The notes: generated by a model from the sequence alone, not told the origin. A stretch of 64,000 nt of DNA from Faecalicatena absiana (GCA_017309015.1 JAEDAG010000003.1:106216-170215), one strand, 5' to 3'; counted from the stretch's first letter, positions 25,101 to 33,028 are shown. Program-made: numbers and translations.

Positions 25101-25790
25101 TTGCTTGCACACCTGCAAAACTAATCTAGTTTTTCCAACGCCGGACGGTCCGGTAACAATTGTTGCCTTGTGTTCTTGGATGTCCTGAACTAGTTTAGCT
25201 TTTTCTAGATCACGGAACATAAACTTAGTATTTAAAGGAGCCGCAATCGCAGGATTATCATACGCCTTAACAAAGTCTGGAATACTTAAGATCTGTAACG
25301 TATCTACGTTGATCCCTAAGTGATCTTTAGCAATTAAAGGATATTTAAAGCATAACTCTTTCGCTAAATCCTCCACTGTAATGATTTTCAGTTTTATATC
25401 CTTACCCACTAACTGATGTAGCTCTTCCTCTTGACCTGGCCGTATATTTGACGCACCTGTTCCACAAATGATTGTGTCTATTTTACTCTTTGGGATGTCA
25501 GTCTTCTTAGGATCAAGCGAATCTACAATATCATCTCTTAACTTGCCAAAAGGATTATTCTTAACTGTGCCGTAATTGATCAAAACATACTTACCATTTG
25601 GAAGACGGAAAAAGCTATCCGGAACGCCTGTCGTAGTTTTATTAGTGCCAAGTTCAGAACCAAGCGTATTGGAATTATCAGGATGATATTTGCAAAACAG
25701 GTAATCATTAAAAATCTTCTGAAACGCTCCCCCTTCTTGTTTCTTTAATTCCTCTATTATGCTTCTTTCAATATCGTTAGTCATGGACAT
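22197..25790 (-). CDS. Large STAND-type ATPase with degenerate nuclease-like N-terminus (putative phage defence)
   Basis: About 1,197 residues (ATG 25790; a GTG at 25799 also fits). Counting from that GTG, residues 20-150 resemble a PD-(D/E)xK nuclease core: E22, GVPDSFFRLPNGKYVLINYGT with D61, but no clear E/Q-x-K. Residues 195-290 form an nSTAND3-like P-loop domain with Walker A GPSGVGKT (217-224) and Walker B FLIFIDDANET (D270, D271). A sensor-like LVLTVRDY and a winged-helix region follow. The remaining ~800 residues are helical without a recognisable catalytic motif, as expected for a sensor domain. Similar architecture is found in Avs-like antiphage STAND proteins. AT-rich composition and IS neighbours suggest horizontal acquisition. 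Confidence 0.7.
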   Translation of the reverse strand: MSMTNDIERSIIEELKKQEGGAFQKIFNDYLFCKYHPDNSNTLGSELGTNKTTTGVPDSFFRLPNGKYVLINYGTVKNNPFGKLRDDIVDSLDPKKTDIPKSKIDTIICGTGASNIRPGQEEELHQLVGKDIKLKIITVEDLAKELCFKYPLIAKDHLGINVDTLQILSIPDFVKAYDNPAIAAPLNTKFMFRDLEKAKLVQDIQEHKATIVTGPSGVGKTRLVLQVCKQFEEQGYKVRCIKNNGQSLKDDWQTHTVGLGKFLIFIDDANETTDLEFVLNQIAANKYMKLVLTVRDYLKTDVVEKVRPICDKNVPEITIKPMSDNQIEEILKESLGIVNKDYLDKITSAAKGNVRLAMLAGVASKEHGYRVLWNETNIYQACFDSIFTKLKLDESDLKLMFLASFFKTLSFESDFVQDLLNKLEVTDPEERARSLCRKELVDFFHDKLVRVSDQSLGDYLLYKVLFGDSLVKLEDLFAWCIPQAQVQLVSSINTILNLFYNGETSTQISKVIKQSWSNLEKKDKLQFVTSFGPVIPDRALAYLSQEIKEMPVGGSNLNGKLVVDSLINFKDNPEYFKAAIGLLCQYLDKCPDQLAEASQDLKSILFGDYSFANNYVVEHSLIESLEGEMNAGLLTAKQLFLAMAPAILKFRVSNSRLKDTRTLLIKTGNLPMDRSLLELRDEIWHILGKLYKEPNFDGHEKILEIVKSQYYSQADSKDAETRKWFIQADLKTIQDCIFDNSGTVSGLVALNHLNEQAVKNGLDPISTEHKSVIAKLVTLNQRRLEPKKLVDECGSLEIIKVLAKLVDEPEGQKLRWSYIMILQAIFADNLDSETLDTYFEQGMPFYGRETGLARNLVNEISDKEIRTYLGQSNNLDFVSDLYQEWILANRNTEVVGEYQDFLKNNWDQLTISAGAFEAFKQCCSLKPDFLNTVYSQLMANPQQIVSLFDTVNDADGIIEMFAGNLDKLRKLYLAVEHDRFRSTRDDFFDYDLKLFWKLYNADQQILYDVLTVVKEEAKKKQYVIPDSVSDGLRKVFDGLWQNGDCDDIIFDCFKQLHDDALFYQVERLIFESNKSSLENVKTEWLMKESLKHLDDELIRPLSYMVVEYFPEFTPEYVAKLVEQDSGFNLSRIYVTSPFTNGVGSIVPPTQEKIEQLKAIYNKLPIDCFTQRVHLQREIESYEKEVEREQEIDFREGQ

Positions 25791-25997
25791 ATCATTCACA
25801 CTCCTTACTTATCTAACAAGAACCTATATCACATCGCTTATTCTAACATGATTTTGACTGCTCCTATAAATTTGGCATTAGTCGCAAAACTACTGATAAA
25901 ATCCTGATCTCCTTCAGACGTCATAATTGCAAACAAATAAGCTTCGTTCTACAATTGATACATAAACACCGAACACATATTCAAAAAGGAGGATCAA

Positions 25998-26168
25998 GTG
26001 TACCAACTATATCAAACAACGGTGACAGACGAAGTCTTCAATGGTCATCATCGCAGTATTACCAAAGAAATCCTGTGCCCATACTCCCAAGAAGAATTGA
26101 GCAAGATGATGGACTATGCCATTAAGATTGAAGAACTATTTCATTCGCCAATTGCAAGAATAAATTGA
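25998..26168 (+). pseudogene. Small unknown gene cut by the IS30 insertion
   Basis: GTG start at 25998 after an excellent AAAAAGGAGG site. The frame reads VYQLYQTTVTDEVFNGHHRSITKEILCPYSQEELSKMMDYAIKIEELF, then enters the IS30 left end at 26151 and stops at 26168. The first ~51 codons look like a real protein of unknown function; the native C-terminus is lost or displaced. No matching 3' half is recognisable on the other side of the IS30 at 27,380. Confidence 0.55.
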
Positions 26169-27379
26169 ACACTTACCATAACATCTGGTAGATTTTGACT
26201 ATCTACGCCGGTAAATGCGGTCAAGTTCGGTGTCAAAGTACTCTTCTGGAGTCTTGTAGTTTAAGATCTTCCGAGGAAGAGAGTTGCACCATACCTCGAT
26301 CTTAGCAATATCTTCCACACTGTACTTATCCATACGGTCTCCCTTGGGAATATAGCGTCTGATAAGCCCGTTGTGCCGTTCTACGCTGCCTTTATCACAG
26401 GATGTATAAGGGTGAGCGTAGTACACAAGAGTCTTGGAAACTTGCTCAAGATCGGATAGATCTGCGAACTCAGATCCATTGTCGGTTGTGATAGACTTAA
26501 AGATTTGATTCCATTTGGATCCGTAGTACTCTCGAAGCTTATCAAATGCCTTCATAACGCTAGCTGAGGTCTTATCCTCAATCTTGATCATGAAGAACTG
26601 ACGCGTCTTTCGTTCGCACAGAGTAAGCGACACATCATCGTCCTTAGTCTTGTGTCCAAGAACCAGATCGCATTCCCAGTGACCAAAGTCCTTACGGATT
26701 TCGATTCTAGGACTACGTTCATCGATGCTTCGTCCCAGGATACGCTTGTTTACACGGTCACGACGAGTCTTAGTATTGCGCTTGACCTTCTCTGGAAGAT
26801 CACCGTTCTTGATATCCATTAGGCCCAAGTCAACGTAGTTATACAGAGTTTTGGTTGATACGACCTGATCCTTCCGGAAGATTCCCTTGGCCAAAGCATA
26901 ACCCACGCAAGCATCAAGAGACCAGCCTTGATTATGGAAGCAGTGGGAAACATAGTCGATGAACTTATGTCTGCGAAGAAACAAGCTCTTGCGGCCGCAT
27001 TCGCTTCTATGTAGTTCGTAAGTGCTTTGCCCTTCGACAGCTTTATACCGCTTCACATTGCCGGTATACACGGATACTGTGCCTCTTTTGAGCTCATATC
27101 CGACCGTGCTTGGTGAGCAGTTAAGTTCTCTAGCTATAGCACGATTAGAGTAGCACTTAGAGTGCAGCTCCTGAATTGTAGTCCGGTCGTTCAGCTTAAG
27201 GTGCTTGCCCTTTTGGTGTGGTTTAGTGTTAGAATATGAATGATCCATTTTAACCTCTCTAGAAATGTTTGTGGTAATTCATATTCTACCAGATGGTTGA
27301 AATGGATTTCTTGTGCTCTAATCCAGTGAAAACGATTTTTCTTACTGGATCGGAACAGTGTTCAGTTTAATTTTACAAT
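26151..27379 (-). mobile_element. IS30-family insertion sequence, copy 1
   Basis: A 1,229-bp element bounded by imperfect inverted repeats of about 22 bp: ATTGCAAGAATAAATTGAAC at the left, and the right end reads ATTGTAAAATTAAACTGAAC on the reverse strand. It contains one transposase gene on the minus strand. The element has cut a small gene at its left side and separates the EPS operon head from the defence genes. A second, diverged copy lies at 60,984-62,172. Confidence 0.82.
26199..27248 (-). CDS. IS30-family transposase
   Basis: 349 residues with the IS30 layout: an N-terminal HTH (LNDRTTIQELHSKCYSNRAIARELNCSPSTVGYELKRGT) and an integrase core with DFGHWECDLVLG (first Asp), SITTDNGSEFADLSD (second Asp) and the CDKGSVERHNGLIRRYIPKG motif carrying the catalytic Glu. 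The protein is full length and has no disruption. Promoter and start lie about 130 bp inside the right end of the element. It is related to, but clearly different from, the transposase of the second copy. Confidence 0.93.
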   Translation of the reverse strand: MDHSYSNTKPHQKGKHLKLNDRTTIQELHSKCYSNRAIARELNCSPSTVGYELKRGTVSVYTGNVKRYKAVEGQSTYELHRSECGRKSLFLRRHKFIDYVSHCFHNQGWSLDACVGYALAKGIFRKDQVVSTKTLYNYVDLGLMDIKNGDLPEKVKRNTKTRRDRVNKRILGRSIDERSPRIEIRKDFGHWECDLVLGHKTKDDDVSLTLCERKTRQFFMIKIEDKTSASVMKAFDKLREYYGSKWNQIFKSITTDNGSEFADLSDLEQVSKTLVYYAHPYTSCDKGSVERHNGLIRRYIPKGDRMDKYSVEDIAKIEVWCNSLPRKILNYKTPEEYFDTELDRIYRRR

Positions 27380-27541
27380 CGGCGATTATTTTTTATTGAT
27401 GCTTTAGGCCAAAACATCTTCTAGCATGATATTTTAGTTTGATAATCGTATTTCTCACAATGTATTCTTTCCAACTTACGTTGGTTGCTTACTTTATTAC
27501 CCATTTTTTCAATATGTATTAAATAATGAAGCATTCTTAAT

Positions 27542-28264
27542 CTACTCATAAAGCTTTTTGCCCAATATTTTGTATTTGATAAATTCCTTAAGAGGAATTA
27601 AGTGGTACTTCATTTTTCTGGATATCTTTGACCCTTTATACCAGCTAGATGCAAACAAATGTATTCCATATGTATTGCTAGTTAGCGTTATTTTTTCAGT
27701 TCCTAATTTTTTGGGAGAGAAGTAATCCGACGAATACACATTTAAGCCATCTACTTTTTGCACTACATTTTCCGTATAATTTAAGCCATGTTTTATTAAA
27801 ATCTTTGTTGTAATTTTGACGCATATCTCAGGTTCGAAATTGCCATTTTCATCGACAAATAAATTGTTTTCGTAATAATCCTTATTTTCTTTTACGATTG
27901 GATTTCCTGCTTCACAAGCAAATCCAACACCAGTGTTAACCCTTCCTCTCTTCTCGAACGACATAAAGGGCCCTTTATCAATCAATGGATCTAAAGAACG
28001 TATAAGCTTTACATCTGTATCCATATAGACCCCACCCTCATTATATAGGACGTCTAATCGAACATAATCAGTTAAAAATGCCCATTTTTTATTTTTATAA
28101 GCTGCTCTAGTATAGGCATTTTTACTTACGTCATAATTTGATTCATCCCATCGTTTAATTTCATATTCTGGGCAATACTTTTTCCACGATGAAATACAGT
28201 CCTTAACAATATCTGGCAACTCACTATTTCCAAACCAACAGTAATGTATAATCTTAGGAATCAA
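27542..28264 (-). CDS. GT32-family glycosyltransferase of the EPS operon
   Basis: 240 residues starting at a TTG (28264) behind AAGGAG. The motifs IPKIIHYCWFGNSELPDIVKDCISSWKKYCPEYE and DYVRLDVLYNEGGVYMDTDVK (D82 and D84 as the DxD) define the OCH1/GT32 family of sugar transferases found in capsule clusters. It is the last intact gene of the leftward EPS operon and starts 12 bp after the Alg13-like gene. No further EPS gene lies between it and the IS30 element, suggesting the rest of the operon was lost or displaced. AT-rich compared with the operon head. Confidence 0.87.
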   Translation of the reverse strand: MIPKIIHYCWFGNSELPDIVKDCISSWKKYCPEYEIKRWDESNYDVSKNAYTRAAYKNKKWAFLTDYVRLDVLYNEGGVYMDTDVKLIRSLDPLIDKGPFMSFEKRGRVNTGVGFACEAGNPIVKENKDYYENNLFVDENGNFEPEICVKITTKILIKHGLNYTENVVQKVDGLNVYSSDYFSPKKLGTEKITLTSNTYGIHLFASSWYKGSKISRKMKYHLIPLKEFIKYKILGKKLYE

Positions 28265-28275
28265 AAAATATCTCC

Positions 28276-28770
28276 TTACATCAATTGATCTACAATTCTT
28301 TCTAGATTCTCATTAAATTTCCTATTATTGCTACTTTCACCACTGTTTTTCGTTTTAACAATACTGTCATAATTAGCAATTGTAGCAGCTAAATCATCAA
28401 TATCGTAAATGGGAATGATGTTGTTCATTCTTTTAGCAATTAGCTTGGTAAAATCAACTTGGTGATTGTTAACGTGTTCATTAAATTTCAGCTGTCGCGG
28501 TACTACAATCGGCACTTTACCATACTGCAGGGCTTCCACAAAACTAGATGGTCCACCATGAGTAATTATGATACGCGCATTTTTAAAAGTTTGCTGCATC
28601 TCATCAAAGCTCATCATCTTGTGCATCTCACAGTGCTTGGCATCATAGGTACTGAAACCATATTGAATAACAACTTTTTCCTTGATATCACCGTTAGCAA
28701 CCAATTCATCCATCTTCTCAATCAAACGGTTGAATGGTTGCTCATGTGTTCCTACAGTTACAAATATCAT
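28276..28770 (-). CDS. Glycosyltransferase catalytic subunit, Alg13/PssE-like (EpsF/Cps14G type)
   Basis: 164 residues matching the C-terminal GT28-like half of a split transferase: MIFVTVGTHEQPFNRLIEKMDEL at the N-terminus and ARIIITHGGPSSFVEALQYGKVPIVVPRQLKFNEHVNNHQ, the UDP-sugar binding loop. In pneumococcal Cps14F/Cps14G the pair adds galactose to the lipid-linked glucose. The partner subunit is encoded eight bases upstream. It is cytosolic and depends on the Alg14-like partner for membrane location. Confidence 0.88.
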   Translation of the reverse strand: MIFVTVGTHEQPFNRLIEKMDELVANGDIKEKVVIQYGFSTYDAKHCEMHKMMSFDEMQQTFKNARIIITHGGPSSFVEALQYGKVPIVVPRQLKFNEHVNNHQVDFTKLIAKRMNNIIPIYDIDDLAATIANYDSIVKTKNSGESSNNRKFNENLERIVDQLM

Positions 28771-28778
28771 AAGTTCCT

Positions 28779-29243
28779 CTAGAAGATACTACCCAAGTTA
28801 ATTGCCTTAGGATAAACCTGCTTCATTTCTTCCCATTCTACAATAAACTTATCAGTAATTGGATAGACAAGCTTTCCGGTTACTGTCGGTTTATCATAGC
28901 GGTCAAATACTTCAATGTATACTAGCTTAGCTCCCATCATTTTTCCGATATAAAAGAATGGCGCCGCAACAGCTGCCCCACTAGAAATAATAAGATCAGG
29001 CTTCTCTTTACGAAGTACCTTAATTGCCAAGAAAGTATTCTTGATTAAGTTCTTCAAATTACGGTTAGTTGGGTAATAGCAAGGATAGAATCGCTCACCC
29101 TTAAGTTTGCTTCTAGCATCTTCTTTATCAAAAGTAACCCAAAAGCGTTCCTTGTTTTGCCAAAATGGTTTCAACATATACAAGTGCGTCAAGTGACCAC
29201 CGCTTGATCCAACCAAACATACTTTAATATTCTTCTTACTCAT
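28779..29243 (-). CDS. Glycosyltransferase membrane-anchor subunit, Alg14/PssD-like (Cps14F type)
   Basis: 154 residues with KVCLVGSSGGHLTHLYMLKPFW at the N-terminus and KPDLIISSGAAVAAPFFYIGKMMGAKLVYIEVFDRYDKPTVTGKLVYPITDKFIVEWEEM, the signature of Alg14/Cps14F. A hydrophobic patch around residues 84-102 anchors the complex to the membrane. It partners the Alg13-like protein encoded directly downstream; together they usually transfer the second sugar after the priming step, matching the order priming transferase, Alg14, Alg13. Confidence 0.88.
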   Translation of the reverse strand: MSKKNIKVCLVGSSGGHLTHLYMLKPFWQNKERFWVTFDKEDARSKLKGERFYPCYYPTNRNLKNLIKNTFLAIKVLRKEKPDLIISSGAAVAAPFFYIGKMMGAKLVYIEVFDRYDKPTVTGKLVYPITDKFIVEWEEMKQVYPKAINLGSIF

Positions 29244-29290
29244 TGTTTGCTTCCTAACAAAAAAGCGAGGCGATTAATCCTCGCAAACTC

Positions 29291-29947
29291 TTAACCTTCA
29301 TACATTCCATTTGGATGGAAAATAACACCAATTGTCTTGATGATGATCCACAAATCGAAGAAGACACTGCTCCGATTAATGTATTCAATATCGAGCTGCA
29401 CCATTTCCGCAAAATCTGCCGCATTCCGGCTAGTTGCCTGCCAAAGGCCGCTACAGCCAGGCTTGACTAACAGTCTCTGCTTGTCATAGTCAGTATACTG
29501 TTCTACTTCATTTGGCAGAGGTGGCCGGGGTCCCACCAGTGACATATTCCCAATCAGAACATTCCAAAGCTGAGGCAGTTCATCCAAGCTATGAGCCCGA
29601 ATGAACTTGCCAATCTTGGTAATCCGCGGATCATCATGCATTTTGAACATGGCGCCCTCAACCTCGTTTTGATCTAAGAGTTCCTTCTTCATTTTATCGG
29701 CGTTGACCACCATTGAACGGAATTTGTAGATCCGAAATGGCTTCTCATTTTTGCCAATTCTGATTTGTGAATAAAAGACCGGACCACCATCTTCACTGCG
29801 AATTTTAATCGCTAACCACAAAAAGAGTGGCAACAATAAAATCAACGCAACTAGGGAAGCCAGAAAATCAAAGAGCCGCTTAATTCCATGATAGATCGGT
29901 CGACCTTTGACTTTGGCTTGATCAACATATGCTTGGCCCATTTCCAT
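29291..29947 (-). CDS. Undecaprenyl-phosphate sugar phosphotransferase (priming transferase), first copy
   Basis: 218 residues from the ATG at 29947 (AGGAGAGG five bases upstream); a TTG at 29974 lies too far up. N-terminal membrane helix LFDFLASLVALILLLPLFLWLAIKI, then KFRSMVVNADKMKKELLDQNEVEGAMFKMHDDPRITKIGKF, HSLDELPQLWNVLIGNMSLVGPRPPLP and KPGCSGLWQATSRN. It loads the first hexose-1-phosphate on undecaprenyl phosphate. It is a paralogue of the enzyme at 12,391-13,026; this copy belongs to the conserved EPS operon head behind the BY-kinase gene. Confidence 0.93.
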   Translation of the reverse strand: MEMGQAYVDQAKVKGRPIYHGIKRLFDFLASLVALILLLPLFLWLAIKIRSEDGGPVFYSQIRIGKNEKPFRIYKFRSMVVNADKMKKELLDQNEVEGAMFKMHDDPRITKIGKFIRAHSLDELPQLWNVLIGNMSLVGPRPPLPNEVEQYTDYDKQRLLVKPGCSGLWQATSRNAADFAEMVQLDIEYINRSSVFFDLWIIIKTIGVIFHPNGMYEG

Positions 29948-30005
29948 TCTTTCCTCTCCTGATAGCTCATCCAAACTTGTACTTTATTTTTCTTTAGTGA
30001 TCGGC

Positions 30006-30794
30006 CTACTTCTTTCTTCCAAAGAGGCCCTTCTTCTTTGTATCTTCTTCTCCGTAGCCATAGCCGTAGCCATAGCCGTAGCCATAGCCATAGCCATAGC
30101 CGCCATCGCCATCAGCATCAACGTCATTCATGACATAGCCTAAAATTGGAGACTTGGTCAGCTTCAACAATTCTACAGCCCGCTTAACCGCGGCCTTTTG
30201 TGAATAACCTTGCCGAACTACCAGGATCGTCCCGTCCAAGGCACTGGTCAGCTGCTGGGTTTCAGCGGCGTCCAAGATTGGAGCCAAGTCCAAGATAACC
30301 ATGTCGTACTTCTGCTTCAAGTCTGCAATCAAGTCAAGCATATGCTTGGAAGACAAGAGCTCTGATGGGTTAGGGGGAATTGGGCCAGCCGTGAGAATTG
30401 ACAAATTCTCAACGCCACTTTCCCGGATCACGCTCGCTGCATCAACGTCTTTGCCCCGGCTGGTCAACAGCGTCGTCAAGCCGTTGCTGTTAGTCGTATT
30501 GAAAGTTGAGTGCAACGTTGGTCTGCGCAAGTCGGCGTCAATCAAGACCGTCTTCTTGCCAGCCTGCGCCATGGTAATTGCCACATTGGCACTGACCGTT
30601 GACTTGCCGGCACTGGCCATGGCTGACGTAAAGGCAAGCGTCTTGACTTCCTTGTCAACATTCATGAAGTTGATGTTGGTCCGGATATTTCTAAATTGCT
30701 CAGAAATAACGCTTTGCGGGTTAGCCAGGGTAATCAACTTGGCCCCGTTTTCCATTGTTTCAGTGTCTAAGTGCTTCTTTCCAAATAAACCCAT
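30006..30794 (-). CDS. Tyrosine-protein kinase of the EPS system (BY-kinase, CpsD/Wze-like)
   Basis: 262 residues. Walker A TSAMASAGKSTVSANVAI, Walker A' TVLIDADLRRPTLH and a Walker B-like MVILDLAPILDAAE place it in the bacterial tyrosine kinase family. The C-terminal tail is a pure (Tyr-Gly)x8 run followed by EEDTKKKGLFGRKK, the autophosphorylated tyrosine cluster. In DNA the tail is a 6-bp-based repeat (TATGGC/TACGGC) prone to length change. It works with the Wzz-like protein encoded upstream to control chain length and export. A matching tyrosine phosphatase gene is not present in the window. Confidence 0.93.
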   Translation of the reverse strand: MGLFGKKHLDTETMENGAKLITLANPQSVISEQFRNIRTNINFMNVDKEVKTLAFTSAMASAGKSTVSANVAITMAQAGKKTVLIDADLRRPTLHSTFNTTNSNGLTTLLTSRGKDVDAASVIRESGVENLSILTAGPIPPNPSELLSSKHMLDLIADLKQKYDMVILDLAPILDAAETQQLTSALDGTILVVRQGYSQKAAVKRAVELLKLTKSPILGYVMNDVDADGDGGYGYGYGYGYGYGYGYGEEDTKKKGLFGRKK

Positions 30795-30803
30795 GCTAAC
30801 CTC

Positions 30804-31694
30804 CTAAACCCGTCTTCTGGTACCCAATCTGTGCTTTTCAGCGCTAGCTGCCGTAAAGGTCCAGTCCTTTGGCATCTTGATGCTGGCAACTTCGCCCAAG
30901 TTGATCAAGCCCAGTTCTTTCTCCATAAAGTCATCGCTGCGTACCGTCGTGTCTGACAAGTCCTTGATGATAATGATCAGCAAGCTGATCACTAGGCCGA
31001 GCAAAACTCCAACCGCAGTGAATATCTTCACCTTTGGGAAAGACTTAGTCCCTTTTGAAGCTTCGGCAACAATCGTCACGTTGTTGACATCCATGATTGA
31101 TGGAATCTGCTTCTTGAATTCCTTGGCCACGGCATTGGCGATTGCTTGGGCTTTTTCTGGGGTTTCAGCGGTAGCTGATAAGCTAAAGACCTGGGAAGAA
31201 GTCGTGGTCGTGACTGACACGGCTCGTGACAGTTCACTTGCTGAAACCGAATAGCTCTTGCCATCGCGCTTGATCACGGCTGGCTTGGCTTTGACGGCCT
31301 TCTTGACCAGGACTTTTGTCCCGTCGTCTTGCGTCTTGTAAACGGCCTTCTTGGCTGGGGTGGCCTTTCTGACCACAGTAACTGGGTTGGCCAGATACTT
31401 GGAAGCCCCCTTCAGGATTACCCGGCTGGTAATAATGTCCTTATAAGTCGTAACCGCATTAACGTCGGCTTGCTGGTTGTTATAGGCCTGGTTAACGTCA
31501 GTAGACTTGCGGTTAACCAACAATTGAGTGCTGGCAGTATACTTAGGCACCAGAACATATTCTGAAACCCCATAGGCCACCAACCCCAGGCCGATCATCC
31601 AGATCAAGATGCTGATCAAGTGCTTCTTGATCAAGATGAAGAGTCTGCGCAGATCAATGGTTACTTCTTCATTATTCTGTTGTTCAGCGCTCAC
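30804..31694 (-). CDS. Chain-length regulator / BY-kinase activator (Wzz/CpsC-like)
   Basis: 296 residues with two transmembrane helices (about residues 28-50 and 228-248) flanking an extracytoplasmic Wzz domain that starts YTASTQLLVNRK. The second helix and the short cytosolic tail activate the BY-kinase. The loop holds an unusual Lys/Ala-rich insertion (VRKATPAKKAVYKTQDDGTK...KKAVKAKPAVIKRDG) that I do not recognise from other family members. Start is a GTG overlapping the epsA stop (TAGTG), and GGAGG precedes it. Second gene of the EPS operon. Confidence 0.9.
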   Translation of the reverse strand: MSAEQQNNEEVTIDLRRLFILIKKHLISILIWMIGLGLVAYGVSEYVLVPKYTASTQLLVNRKSTDVNQAYNNQQADVNAVTTYKDIITSRVILKGASKYLANPVTVVRKATPAKKAVYKTQDDGTKVLVKKAVKAKPAVIKRDGKSYSVSASELSRAVSVTTTTSSQVFSLSATAETPEKAQAIANAVAKEFKKQIPSIMDVNNVTIVAEASKGTKSFPKVKIFTAVGVLLGLVISLLIIIIKDLSDTTVRSDDFMEKELGLINLGEVASIKMPKDWTFTAASAEKHRLGTRRRV

Positions 31695-32752
31695 TAGTTA
31701 TCCTCCTTATAAACGTTGACAGTCTTAATTCCTAAAGTCTTGCGGATATTGTTGGAAATCCGCTGTCTTTCCTTGGTCGTCATGATTTCGACTTCCATGT
31801 TGCCAAATTTCTGGTTGTTGACGCTGCTGCTGGTCCCTTGCGCGTAGTCAGACTTGATCGTTGACGTCGCGCCTCGGTAGTTGGCTGCCAGCTTGATCAT
31901 CTGGTTCAAGGTCAAGTCAGTTTGCACGCTGTTGCCCAAGGATTGCATGAAGCCGGCATTCAAGATGTTCTTGTAGGAAACGCTCTTCTTCAAGGCAGCT
32001 ACCATCACCCGCCGTTCACGGTCTTGCCGGCCGTAGTCTTGCCGGGGATCGCCGTGACGCAACTGGACGAAGGCTAACGCCTTCTTGCCAGAAATATGGT
32101 AGCTTTGTCCCTTCTTGAAGGAGTAGCCCATATTGTCGAAGGTCAATGGCGAAGTTACATCGACACCGCCCAGCTTGGTGATGATCTTTATCGTGCTCTT
32201 CCAGTTGACCAGGACATAGCCGTCAATCGGCACGCTGTAGTACTTGTCCAAGGTCTTCATGGTTTCCTTGACCCCGCCAAGTGAGTAGGCACTGTTCAGC
32301 TTGATCGGTGAATACTCTGGGTAGTCAGGCAGGTTGACCTTGGAGTCCCGGGCGATCGTCGTGACTCTCGTCTGCTTCATGGATGGGTTGACCGTCACGA
32401 ACATCATCAAGTCCGTCAGCCCGTGATACTTCTTCACGCTGCGGCCATCCGCACCAGTGTCAGTCCCTAAGATCAGCAAGTTGACTGGCTGCTTCTTGTC
32501 CAGAATTTGGTCAGAGGACGACCGCCCCTTGTTGCTCTTGATGTTCTTTGAAACCGGAGTATACATCGCGGTCGTGGCGTTGCGGGCGTTCTTGTAGGCA
32601 TAGCCCGCCACCATCAAAGCTGCCAAGAGCAGGACGCCAATAATCCCCGCGATCCAGCGGCCAACATGACGCTTGTGGCGTCTGTGGTGGTGATGGTGAT
32701 GATGGTGATGATGATGGCGATGCTCGACATTTTGTTGTTCAATTTCCGACAT
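31694..32752 (-). CDS. LytR-CpsA-Psr (LCP) family protein heading the EPS operon, with His-rich N-terminus
   Basis: 352 residues. A cytoplasmic N-terminus carries eleven consecutive histidines (after EHR), then a single membrane helix (about residues 33-52) and an extracytoplasmic LCP domain. The LCP domain shows LLILGTDTGADGRSVKKYHGLTDLMMFVTVNP, TIARDSKVNLPDYPEYSPIKLNSAYSLGG and QLRHGDPRQDYGRQDRERRV, with the Arg and Asp residues that bind the lipid pyrophosphate. LCP enzymes attach polysaccharide to the wall. It is the first gene of the leftward EPS operon with a clear promoter at 32,845-32,873. The histidine tract could bind metal but its role is unknown. Confidence 0.92.
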   Translation of the reverse strand: MSEIEQQNVEHRHHHHHHHHHHHRRHKRHVGRWIAGIIGVLLLAALMVAGYAYKNARNATTAMYTPVSKNIKSNKGRSSSDQILDKKQPVNLLILGTDTGADGRSVKKYHGLTDLMMFVTVNPSMKQTRVTTIARDSKVNLPDYPEYSPIKLNSAYSLGGVKETMKTLDKYYSVPIDGYVLVNWKSTIKIITKLGGVDVTSPLTFDNMGYSFKKGQSYHISGKKALAFVQLRHGDPRQDYGRQDRERRVMVAALKKSVSYKNILNAGFMQSLGNSVQTDLTLNQMIKLAANYRGATSTIKSDYAQGTSSSVNNQKFGNMEVEIMTTKERQRISNNIRKTLGIKTVNVYKEDN

Positions 32753-32844
32753 CGGTATCTTATTACCTCTTTATATATTTTTCTTTTCCCTCATCATAAG
32801 GACATCTTCCCAATACTGTCCCTATTGTATAGTGATAATAATAC

Positions 32845-32873
32845 AGTATAAGTGCTCACATATTTGCATGCAA
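32845..32873 (-). promoter_or_regulatory. Promoter of the EPS operon
   Basis: On the minus strand: -35 TTGCAT (32868-32873), 17-bp spacer, -10 TATACT (32845-32850), about 85 bp before the LCP start. The rest of the 337-bp intergenic region (32,753-33,089) is AT-rich and shows no gene. Confidence 0.7.
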
Positions 32874-33000
32874 TATGCGTTATCGCTTACAGCCATCTAA
32901 CACCATTGTTATCTAATAATAATTTCATTATCGTTTGCTAAATAATGTTTTTTTGCTGCTAAATGAACCTGTATCTACTATTATAGCAGAACCAGATAGC

Positions 33001-33028
33001 TTGCATGCAACGCAATCTAGGCTACAAT
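33001..33028 (+). promoter_or_regulatory. Promoter of hflX
   Basis: -35 TTGCAT (33001-33006), 16-bp spacer, -10 TACAAT (33023-33028), about 60 bp ahead of the ATG at 33090. The -35 flank TTGCATGCAA is also present at the EPS promoter on the other strand, giving the two divergent promoters the same palindromic GCATGC core. Confidence 0.7.
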
